From NCBI GenBank assembly GCA_033964015.1, contig CM066919.1, positions 23,427,204 through 23,491,203 of the forward strand: 64,000 nt of DNA, in the 5' to 3' direction. A program made the translations under genes and the position numbers. Within the stretch, counting starts at the first letter, position 1. Every line of letters begins with the position of its first letter. This document shows, in pieces, positions 12,831 through 23,809 of this stretch. The notes under the pieces are model-generated. The model did no database searches, was not told the DNA's origin, and saw only the letters and a program-made list of their open reading frames with translations. The stretch comes from Scolanthus callimorphus. Taxonomy: Eukaryota > Cnidaria > Anthozoa > Actiniaria > Edwardsiidae.

Positions 12831-13998
12831 CAAGGGGTGACAATCCCCCCTCCCCCCCCCCCCCCACACACACACACACAAAAGAAATATCTTGTCCCCC
12901 TAAAAAAACTGTGCACCTTTTTTCTATTTTTCTGTCCCCATCGTCTTTTTAATGGCCCGTCCCTAAATGTGGCAAACAGTATTGAAGCAGAAAGAATCCT
13001 AAAAACTAGAAACACTTCAACATCCCTACTGCTATCAAATTAGTAGAAACCACAGGGATTCCACACGTTTGTAAAATGTATAGCCTGTTTTCCTGTTGGT
13101 TTATTTGGATTTTTTGTTTTTGGGTTTCAAATCTCGTGGGGAGAATGGACAGGAGGATTTTTTTTTCGTGATTTTAGAGTCACAGGTACCCTGTGAGCAG
13201 AGGCTACTTTTTATCTCCCTGCATTTTCTTTTACTTAATGTTTTTTTTGTGTGTTTTTCAACTACGCAAAAGTAGCCTCTGCACACAAATGTCATTTCTC
13301 TGTCGCGCATGTGCGAGAAAATGGCGTGAGCTTGGAGAAACTTGTCGATCAAGTTTGTGCGCGAGCAAGAAAATAGGCAATTATTTGCTCTACAACTACA
13401 CAAAACATTTTGTGGCCTTAATGGCTCGTTTACTCAGTTTAAAGGCTCTTATACGCAGCTCTGGTACTCATTCTAAAGTTTGCCTTGAGAATTCGCTGGA
13501 GATCGTTTTATTTTCTATAGAAATTTGAGCAAAATGTTGTGTTGACATTGAACAAGAAATCACTCGTGAAAGCGCGCTGTTTCGAAGCAAAAACACTGAC
13601 GCCATTCTTGTAAAACAGTCAAGTACGTCCACGATCTGGACGAGGTTGTGACATTTGTGAAGTGGCCTCTGCTAGCAGGGAAAGTCACAGGAATCCTGAA
13701 ACCCCAAAACAAACATTTCCGACGAAACCCACAGGAGAGCGGCTAGCAGGCTATGAAATCTACCAAAACATGTTCTGTTTTTACAAATGGGAAATGAGAG
13801 GGATTAGTTTTCGAGTAGAATGTTTCCCTAAAATACTTTTATAAGATGGTTGCACAAAGTTACTACAGGAATGGTCAATGTAATGTATGAATATTTACAA
13901 CTTGTTTTTTTTTTCATTCTTTCTCATATTGTTTTTGTTCATGAGATTATGGCAGGACACCAATTCTTGCATAGAAAGTAGTTTGTTCAGTACAGTTA

Positions 13999-14215
13999 GG
14001 GGTGGACCATTAGATTGGGGGATGGCATTTTTTGTGTGCATTATTTTGGGGGGGGGCCGGGGATCAGGTTGTGCAATATTTTTTTCCAGATGGATGGTTT
14101 TTACTAGCTTGGATCTCTGCAAGATTTTTTGTTGAAGGATTGGCCTTTCTCAAATTTTTTGGGGGGAATTGCCACCCCCTGCCCTAATTTCCAATGGTCC
14201 ACCCCTCAATTGACT
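13999..14215. mobile_element. MITE-like element
   Basis: About 217 bp with ends ggggtggaccatt and aatggtccacccc. The interior is low complexity with runs of G and T. There is no ORF. Confidence 0.5.
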
Positions 14216-15246
14216 ACCATTTTTACTTTTGAAAATGCTGAAAATATGTTTTACAAAATTTTTTTGTTAATTATTTAAGAAAGTAATTTCATAGGAATTA
14301 TGAGTTGCTAACACTCACTTCTGTCTTAAATTTAAAGTACAGCGACACAGAAAACACCAGCAGCCAATGAGCTTGCTGTAAAGTGTAGAAAGTCAGAAAG
14401 CCTTGTACATTGAAAATATTCTCATCTAACAGTTTGTTATTTTAACCCAAAATAGCTAAAAACACGAATAAGTCAATTGAAAAAGTATCAAAAGTGCTAG
14501 GTACATTGATAACTTTCAAAAACTTTTGGGTAAACAACCCAGGTCAATTTTGTACAAAAAAGGAAAACATCCTTGTAGAGAAAAATCAATTTAATACTAA
14601 GTTCAAGGTATTTTTAAAAACATTTCCTAGAAGGGGTTTAGAAATTTTCCTAGAATGGATTGGAAATTCCAGAGGGGTGGGGTGGGTGGGCATATTTCAA
14701 AACCCTTCCATGGGAGGGTATAGATAATTTCTGGAACCACACAATCTAATATGGGAACACATCTTTGCACTTGGTACTCAAGATCTCACCTAAATATGAA
14801 CTAGGCATTTTTTTTCAACATACAGCCATTTCAAAATAGATTTTCAATGAATGGTCAAGGATGTGAACCAAAATGCAAATGGATATGAGTAAAAACATCC
14901 CTTTTTCAATTCCATGATGATGTTTTTCAAAATAAAGAAATCTGAATGACTCTACCCTCTCTCAAGGCATTTTCTATCACAATATTGCTAAATTACGGTA
15001 ACTCACAAGTGATAGGTCAAAGTACCATGGTAAGACTGGTAAATAAAAGTTCACACAAAACACTCACAATTTGTTACTTTTTTTGGAATGGTATTGGGAC
15101 CACAAAACCAGACACCTTTTTTTTCCAAAATAACTGCATGGCATTCTGTTGTTTTTGTCCTTGTATACCTCAAAACAAAACAAACAAAACAGGAACTGTG
15201 ATCAAATTTTCCTCAAAATCAAAATTTGACCACACACCACATAAGA

Positions 15247-15559
15247 GGCCATTCATTTTTTATCAGGGAGCGGGGGCTGGTAGAAATGAAGGAGGGTCAC
15301 CCAAGAAAAATACACCCCTAAAGGGGGAGTCACAAAAAAAATACAGGCACATACCAGGGAGGGAACAATTTTTTTAGTTTTTACAGCATCCGTAGGCAAG
15401 AAAATACACAGTACACTACAACTCAATGTCTCCATCAACTAAGAAGGGGGGGGGGGGGGGGCATCTAAAAAGTACGGACATGAAAGGGGGGGGGGCACAA
15501 AAAATACAGGGTTCCTCCTAATTTCCACCAGCCCCTCTCCTGATAAATATGAATGGTCC
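15247..15559. mobile_element. MITE-like element with poly-G interior
   Basis: About 313 bp. The left end (ggccattcattttttatcag) is the reverse complement of the right end (ctgataaatatgaatggtcc), and the inverted similarity continues inward through gggggctggtagaaat on the left. Two long G runs lie inside. There is no coding capacity. Confidence 0.55.
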
Positions 15560-15624
15560 CTAAATGAAATAATAATTTCAATGCATAATTCTAATAAATA
15601 TCTTTTAGCAGCAAAGTACTCTTA

Positions 15625-18600
15625 TCATCTAGCAGCAGGTGTGACTGTATTTTTAGATCTTTGCTGTGTGGTAGTCGTTATTCCTTGGTTTATAACCTCC
15701 TTTTCTTGGCCTTCTCTTCCCAGGAATTCCATTTCATTATTGTAATAAGTCACTTGACCTGTTAAAGATTAAAATTAGATAAGCTGGAAGCAAAGTTACA
15801 AAACACTTTGTAAATGGTCAGAATAGTGTTTACATTTTGTTGCCACCCAATAGGCCTTTTGCATTTAGAGGTCATCTGACCCACCCCCCTTAAAATGAAC
15901 AGCTTTGCTCAAATGATGCTTAGAAATGAAGAGCATGGTGATTTTAGTAAAAAGCCAGCCATACAAACCCTATTAAAAAGCTAGTTTTATTTTTGCTTCC
16001 ATTCTTTGTGTTTGCTTTGTAGCTAAAATTCAGGGTTTTTACTCAAATCATCATGCTCTTTTCATCTCTGAGCATCATTTGGGTAAAGCTGCTCATTTTA
16101 AGGGGGACCAGGTCACGTGACCACTAACTGCAAAAGGCCTATTCAGATCATGTGAATGATTGTTTGGATATACAATTGTCAAAATTTTCTCACTCGACTG
16201 AGTGCATTAGTGTATGTGCAGAACTAACAGAAATATTCACCAAAGGAATCATGACATGATCTGAATTTGGTGACAACAAGATGTAAACTCTGTCAGTCAA
16301 TTTTGTCTATTGGGATGTGTTATTCCAGAAATTATCCCCACCGTGAATGGAATGTACCTCAATACATTGGAATTTCCAGTGAAAAATGAGTAATTGTAGA
16401 GGTGTCAACTCACAAGATTTTTCACAATGTTGTTTCCTGGGATTTTTTTCTTTAAATTTTGGATATAATTATTTTCGGTATTTCTCCCTGTTTTCTTCTT
16501 TCTCATAGACAAGCTTTGTATTTCAACTGGGATATCAAGGTGATTTTTGAAGTCAACATTTCTGTAATTGTACAGGGAAATAGAAGGTGAATTGAGCCCG
16601 CACCCCCTGAAATTTCCAATTACTTCCACAGTGTGGGGTATGGATCTATGGAATAACAAAAATATCATGGTAACACTAAAAAACAGCCCATGTACCTTTC
16701 TTTTTCAAATCCATGACCTCATTCCAACCTGAAAAAGATTTTATATAAAAAAGAAAGTCATCAGTGAATTTACTCATTTTCTACACAGACAGACATAATG
16801 TTGTGTGTTGCTCCTTGGGCACTATATGATTCTGATAGGTGTTATTTTACCAACTAACCGTTCAAGAGGAAGCTGACTGACTGTTTGAAGTTGTAGAGTT
16901 CTTGGGTGGAAGTTCAGGAGAGGGAATACCAGAGTCGCATGAGCTCACACTGTTAGCATCAACGCCACTATCACTGCTGTAGTGCAACTCATCAGAAACT
17001 AGGAAACAAAGTTGGGAGAGCATATATTTAACAATTAGATTATGAGCTCGAGATTTCTATGAGCTGATAGTTGATGAGGGGTCTTCAATGCAAGCTCATA
17101 GAAATCGAGAGCAACTAATCTAATTGTTTTAGTAAAATCCCACTCACACACTACCTTCCAATAATGAAACTTTTAGAGGCCGCCATTGTTTTGTTTTTCT
17201 TCAAAACGCTGGCCTTTTCAAAACTCACTCTCTATGACTCAATAGACAGTGAATTTTGAGCCAATCAGAATGCAGGATTCGTGATGGTGTGTGAGTGTGA
17301 TTTTACTAATAGTGAATATTGAAATTCAGCAAATGGCATAGGTTTCACATAACAAATAGAACCATGGTGTTGTACACCCATAAATAATAGCATGCGCCAG
17401 TGCTTACCCAGATTATGCTTAGCTCTTAATTGGGTGTATGTACTGTGTCTTGTTGCCACAGGGTACCTTCCAACATTTGACCACTTTGCTACTTGCTTTT
17501 GCTTAGACTAAATTGCAGAAAAGGCTAGTCTATAGCCTGCAAATTTAAAGCCCTCCCTTATTTGCCTTTGTCACATGCCACTATTTTCTTTCCAGAATGA
17601 TCTGGCAAAGCAGAAAATAAGCAGATAGCCAATCAACTCTTTCATTCTTAAACAAATAATTGAGTAATTTTGGTATGCTTGTCAACTTTTATCCCATAAA
17701 TCAAGCACCATGCTTGACTTTCCACATGGCTGAAAAATTCAAGATGGTGTTTGTGTGACAAAGGCACCAAGACAACTCAATCACAAACCTTGTTTCGTAC
17801 CTTTCAGTTTATTAGGCTTGAGTTTCAGTAGAGCATCTCTATATGAGAAGGGAGCCTTTGAGTCACTGCTTGTTAAGGGATCTGACAAGTTCTCCCCTGA
17901 CTGGTCCTCGGCAACCCCAATGCTCCCAGTAGCAGAATCCGTGCTTACTGAGACAGCAAGATCCTCAGAGTTCTTGCTCAATCTTGCCCTCTCTCTTTTA
18001 TCATCTGTATTTGTAACTTCATTAAGACTTCTAGAACTATTGTCAAGATTCCATTCAGCTTTTTGCCATGTGGTCTCTTAGTGTTATTTTTTAAGTGACT
18101 ACTTTGCGTGTTTCTGCCCTGCTTTTGTTCCACTTTAGTTTTTTCCTGGGAAGATCTAACTGCAAGTTCTTTCTTTTTCTTTCTGTGAGACCGTCTTGAC
18201 TGTGATTGCCATCCTTCATCTTCCAAAGCAGATGACACATCCCCATCCCCAGAGTCCCTTTCACCATTATAAGTGTCCAAATTCTCTGCCTTTGAATGTT
18301 TTCCACTAGCATCCACAGTCTGGAATTCTTCTTTGCTGATGTTTTTACCATTATTGATATCTGAAGATACATTGTTTATGTCACTAGAAGGAGTAGTTAT
18401 AGTAGAAGCAGGTGGTGAAGAGTCTACACATTGCAGAGTATCATGAGAAAGAAGGCCCACAGCGGAACTGATGAGTTTGTCTGTAGAAAGAGGAAAGCCA
18501 AATGGGGGCTGGTCTGAAAGATATGAGCCTAGAAACAAAAAAATAAAAGTATTTTTAACAAAGCATTACATTAAAAGGATTATCAGAATGTAGTGTGGTA

Positions 18601-21600
18601 CCACAATTATACTTAATTAACTTTCCTTTTCACCCTCAATATCTCTGAATAAGCCCCATAGTAAACTCCCGGCATGAATAAAATATTCCAGGGACAAAGT
18701 GTTGAAACGTTGCACAACACATTTGCTTTAGAGTATTTTTCTTTTTCTGACATGGTCCAGAATGCTGCCATACTACAAAGCATGCAATTTGAAAGTTCTT
18801 TGAAGGTACACATCACTTGTTTTTACTTACCACCCGAGGGACCATGTATTTCCTCCTTTCCACTTTCATCCGATTGCTGTTTTCCAGAGCCTTTTGGTTC
18901 ATTGTTGTCCACTATGCTAGCAGTTGAAGTTCTACTTTTAAAAATTCCAGATGGTCCAGTAGATATATCAGCAACTAACTGTCTATTCATTGTTGCTGTC
19001 CTTGTCCCATCTGCATCCAATAATTTTTGTTCCATAACACAGCTCTCTTTTTCCTTTCCATCTCGCATTGTCCAAGATTTACATTTTCAATTACTTCGTC
19101 CTTTTTATTTTTTCCAGCAGACATCTTTGATTTCTGCTTTTTCGATTTCTTTTTCTTTTTATTTGAAGACTTAGAAGTATTCTCACTATTTTCACTGGGT
19201 TTCTCAGTCACTTTCTCTAAAATTTCTATATCCTCCAAGAGTAATGCACTTTTTTCTAACAAGTTTGAGTCCATTGTTCCTCCGTTTACCAATGGTGTTT
19301 GGCTCAGCTTTTCAACAGATACTTGTATATGGGAGGAGAAAAGTAATCACTGGAGAGAAATCCCCTAGCTTTTGTCCTATACATATCAAATGTTTCTTTG
19401 GAAGTGCTGCTAGTTGTCTTGCCATTTCTTTGATGTAGTCAACCTACAAATTGAATAGTAGAGATTGGATGTTAGAAATAAGTAACAACTGAGGCCTCGC
19501 TGGGGCCTTGCTTTTCTCGCTACATTTGCAATCCATTACAATTAAGACAGAATCCTTTGGGAAGTCGGGTAACAATTGAAAAAATCTTCCAATAAAATAA
19601 TTTTCAAAATTTTTAGAAACTTCTATGATTGTTACTGTTTTCAATTCAAATAATTTAATAAATTGATTTCTTACAACACCAAACCTCAAAAATAAAATCT
19701 GAAAATTGTCAAAATCAATACATTCTAAATAAGGTTGCAGCAACATAAAATGTGCCATCACAGCTATACTTGTACAGAGATTTGAAATATATTTTCTTAA
19801 GTTATGATAAGAATTAAATTTTGGTGTTAACACAGACATTTGCCTTTATCAAAATCTTTTTGGAAATGCCAAAAACAAAAAAAGTTGATTTTGAAATTTC
19901 TTTGTCATATTTTGCATTCAACTAAAATAACTCAATTTCTTGATGGATTTTTAATTTATTCTGAAAGTTTACTATTTGAAGTGAAATTTAAGGTCACCTC
20001 AGATGAGTACCATTTTTAGAGGTGTTTGTATGAGGGTCAGACAAAATCTGCCTAACATCACACAAACCTCTAAAAATCTACTTACTGTAAACCTTCACTC
20101 AAGATAATAGTAATACCCAAAAACTTGTAATATACAAATATTTTTGTAAAAGCTAAAAATAATGAAAGGTATTAAGTTACTAAAAAGCAAAGCAATGCTC
20201 TCAGAAAATCCAGCTATATTTTGTTTCCTACTAGGTCAGAGAAAAGAAACATAACTAGCATTTATATAGGTTTTTTAAAAGGCAATATTTCTGCCCTAGG
20301 GCAATACTACATTGTAATGTACATAAGAAGTACTTATTTTATTTCGAACTTCTGTGAGTCCTGATCACAATCATTCTATAACACGTATTATGTATCAGTC
20401 AATTCCAGCGGTGACCATGCCCCCCCGGGCATTTGGTCATTTCTAAAAATAAAACTGAAAATTCCCCGCCCCCGGGCTAGCAAAAATGCAGAATACCCCA
20501 CGGCGGGGAACACAAAAAGCGAAAAAATGCCCCACCCCCGGGACGAGAAAAAGACGGTAACTCTGCGTGACAAAGCTTCACAACAAAAACTTCAACTCAA
20601 TTTATACTGTCCGAGCATTTGCAATTCGTTTTTTTTTAAATGTACTTTAGTTTTCTCGTCTTTGAACGAGTTCTCATTTCACTGAAAGTGAGACAAAATA
20701 TAAATAAAGAAGTGACATTCCTAGGCCATTCGCGGTTGTAGCCATTTAGCTGCATCTCTCAATGCGAAATTTACCTTTATTCTATTTGCAGAGCAACTAT
20801 TTCGCAGTTATGTTAATTGACTTTTTGCGGAATTGGAACTCTGTTTATAGTGTCAATTCATTTTTATGTTTTTCCACTGAGACGAAATTGCGAAATCTGT
20901 TTCTTCTCTATAGAAGATGGCGTTAACTGTGAAATGTGCAAATGTGTCAGTCTCCAAACGTGGTGTATACGGGCCATGCTCTGCATTATATTTTATGTGG
21001 CGTTATTTTCTGTAACTGGTTGTAGTTCACAAAACCCGACGCGCTTGAGATGAGAAAACCAAAATTCCCCACCTCCCTCCCCCGGGGAAAAAACAATTCC
21101 CGACCCCGGGGCCAGCAAAATTTTCAAAATTCCCCACCCCAGGGAAGGCACTGGTGTGCAAATGCCCCACGGTGTCCGGGGGGGGGGGGGGGGGGGGGGG
21201 GGGGAGATGGTCACCGCTGGAATTGACTGATACATTATTTGCAAAGAGATTGTTTTACAGAAAGATGATATAATGTGATTTTGTTCTCTAGTATATTCAG
21301 TGAACCATACAAGTACTTGCTTAGGACATGTCCGCAAGTTTCAGCCTAAGATAACTTCACTTATGTTAGCCATGAAAATTAAAATCACTTTCAAACTGAC
21401 AATCCTTCATTCCCAAGATAAAAAAAATATTACATTTTTTGTCATAAGTTTACAAAATATGAAGGCGGAACTGAAGCAGCTTCATAAATGATGACTTGTA
21501 CAATTTTCTGTTCTTAGATTTGTCAACTTTTAAGTCTGGAAAGCTGTTTTTTCACTACATTGTGCATGTGCACAATCAATATACTGTAACAAGAGGGTGT

Positions 21601-22585
21601 ATGCATTGAGGTTGCATAGTGGACAAAGTGTAACTCTTGACAAAAACCTTACAAAGAAAGATACATGGGTGAAGGTGTGTACAGCACGATTTTTGTACAA
21701 TATGGTGGATGCACTTACAAAAATTATACAATTTTCGTAGGAAATTCCGGCGTGGGGGATCATTAGCTCAGTAATTTTTTCCCCAAATATCTATTCTGTT
21801 CAGATTATAATTCAATTACACGTGTAATTTGACGCGTTTTCACAGAACATTTACCTGGATAGATCTAAGAAGTGCATATGAATTATAAAACACTGATGTT
21901 CTTCGCCGCAGAAGGAAAATACAACTAAAAGAATAAGAACGTGCACTTACGAACGACAGAATTAGAATCGCCGATGCACTTTGACCCCTTCCACGTTGGA
22001 CGCAAAATCGACAGCAAATTTATTGTCAATTTCCACCGGTAATTTTCAATATACTTACAATAGAAATTGCCCAGTATGATTCCTGATATTTCCCCTTTCT
22101 GGCGATAAGACAAATCCTTAAAACGGGAGTGATCTCAACAACGGTTGAGGAGATAATGAACAATCGGCCGTCTACGCAACTGGGCTAGAAAGGATTGCAT
22201 AAGATTTGTGGTCACATGTTCCCTCGTTGCATATTAATTATTCTGCAGTTGTCAGGGTCATTTACGTCTGTCAGCTGGTTAAATTTCAAAGCTGGATGAA
22301 CAGGTTTTCAATTTCAAGTGCGTAGCTCTCACAAAAGACGATTCGCTGCACGGAATTTTTTCGTAATGGCGTCCAAGTTTGCATGGCAACAGGAGTTGAC
22401 AAGAAACAAATCCGCTGTAAAACCCTTACCCGCTCCGTTGAAAAACTTTTTGGGATGTTGTCATATAATTTGAGGAACTTCTCAACTTCATCTGCGACCA
22501 AGGCCTCCGCTAGGTTGATGGTTATGGGGATTTCGATGGAGTTTAGTTGGTTGATGAGAGAAAACTCGTCTTCACACCCCGCCAT
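15625..22585 (-). CDS. Uncharacterised multi-exon protein, Ser- and Lys-rich
   Basis: Best-supported exons, 5' to 3': 22585-22333 (start MAGCEDEFSL, ATG in good Kozak context), 19443-18831, 18528-17801, 16998-16859, 16728-16696, 16645-16414 and 15758-15625 (stop TGA). The middle exons join in phase once single bases are restored in homopolymers near 19,072, 18,062 and 16,885. The link from exon 1 to 19,443 is unresolved, because the donor at 22,332 leaves a phase that no visible acceptor continues. A candidate exon at about 21,955-22,110 is doubtful. The protein has a folded-looking stretch (RQLAALPKKHLICIGQKLGD), a lysine-rich basic run, long Ser/Thr/Asp-rich low-complexity regions and a short C-terminus ending TPAAR. 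No family was recognised. It shares a divergent promoter region with SART3. Confidence 0.55.
15850..16142. mobile_element. MITE-like element in an intron of the uncharacterised gene
   Basis: About 293 bp with roughly 100-bp imperfect terminal inverted repeats. The ends are ataggccttttgca and tgcaaaaggcctat, and the inner arms contain ttaaaatgaacagctttgct on the left and its mirror on the right. There is no ORF. Confidence 0.6.
17033..17128. repeat. Intronic hairpin
   Basis: A 96-bp foldback with arms caattagattatgagct and agctaatctaattg-type sequence, and inner arms gatttctatgagct and agctcatagaaatc. It lies about 35 bp upstream of the acceptor of exon 16998-16859 of the minus-strand gene. 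Confidence 0.45.
20391..21234. mobile_element. 844-bp non-autonomous DNA transposon with TTA target duplication
   Basis: The terminal inverted repeats are near perfect over about 28 bp (tgtatcagtcaattccagcg on the left, with its reverse complement on the right). The trinucleotide TTA flanks both ends (20,388-20,390 and 21,235-21,237), as in Harbinger/PIF-like elements. The interior next to each end carries several degenerate units of the form aattcccc followed by cccggg, and the right side has a G run of about 27. There is no transposase ORF. It lies in an intron of the minus-strand gene. Confidence 0.75.
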
Positions 22586-23106
22586 TTTGCAACCCCATCG
22601 TTGTTTATTGCCCTCTATGCGCATGCTCAAATCAATCATGGCATTGTACCGCGGGCTCGGCCGAGAGGAGGGTATAGTGCGTATTTTTCGGCTTGAAAAA
22701 AAGTCCCGAAAAATAGTAATTGTTTGGGCCCATAACATTTTAAGGAATCAGAATATTCCTTGTCATAACGAAGAATAACCAAAATTCTTGTTTTCTTAAG
22801 GCACTATCTGGAAGCAAATGTTTCCTCTGATGAATAATCTGGAACTTCATGCGTGCATTGTGCCGAATGGTTCGACCGAGCGGTCAAGTACCTTGACGTT
22901 ATCTTGAGGGTCGGTTTGAGGACCGGGTTTCAGCAGTTTTTCACGCGCGATCAGTCACTCAACTGATGTTGTCACGCAACGCTTTGATTTTTGGATTGCG
23001 TTACCCTTCACTCCCAGTCCCCGCCCCCAGCAACTCCCTTTCGAGCCTGCAGTGCACCAAGAGGACAGCGGTGTTCACTTTACCCAGCATCCCTTTCGAA
23101 TCCAAC
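22586..23106. promoter_or_regulatory. Putative bidirectional promoter
   Basis: About 520 bp separate the start codon of the minus-strand uncharacterised gene (22,585) from that of SART3 (23,107). The segment is more GC-rich than the flanking introns and has no recognisable TATA box. A shared divergent promoter is inferred from the layout only. Confidence 0.45.
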
Positions 23107-23741
23107 ATGGCGGAACATTCAAAGATGGAAGAAGACGAAGAGCAAACGCTCGAGGGAAACGAAGAGGAAGAAGACAGCGATGAATCAAGCGACGAGGAGA
23201 TGGAACATGGGAGGAGTCAGAAGAAGACCCTGACAGAGAGCCTGTACATGATCCAGAGATACACAAACTAGAGTTACAGGTATAATTTTATTTATACTAT
23301 ACTCAGTTAGCTTAACTTACAAGTAGCTTGTCTGAACATTTACTATAGTATTGAGATGCGAGCTTCACGTTGTTATGCACAAAATGAAAGATGTGCTTGC
23401 TTAAAAAACATAAATTAAGCCGGAAGCAGAAGCTACGGATGCGCAGGCCAATAATATCTAAATTATGGACCCAATTCCAGACCAAACTAGCGAGAAACGA
23501 TACCTATCCAAGAACACGGAAAACTAAAAAAACATACCATAATTCGCGGCACTCACAGGGATACCTTTGTTTATGTTAGACCAAAGGGTGGGGGAGGGGT
23601 AGATACCTACTTACTTACTTTTGCTTCCATCTCAGTTGAATTTCATATAGTGTTCAATTAAATGCTAATTTACAAATGATTAACAACTGAAAATGAGGAA
23701 AGACCAAGTAAACCCATTTATATAGTGTAAGGGATCAAGTG

Positions 23742-23809
<68 letters not shown>

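Larger units (their letters stand above)
10640..15620. other. Gene-poor repeat region
   Basis: No exon with a recognisable product was found. The region is AT-rich and holds several inverted-repeat elements (12,695-12,830, 13,999-14,215, 15,247-15,559), poly-C/G tracts near 12,845 and 15,446, and a hairpin at about 13,193-13,288. ORFs of 60-140 codons here look like chance or repeat-derived frames. Confidence 0.4.

Noticed and set aside
21925..22113. Exon 2 of the uncharacterised minus-strand gene
   Set aside because: The donor (gtaagt) is good, but both candidate acceptors create a stop when joined to exon 1, so it is not included in the exon list.
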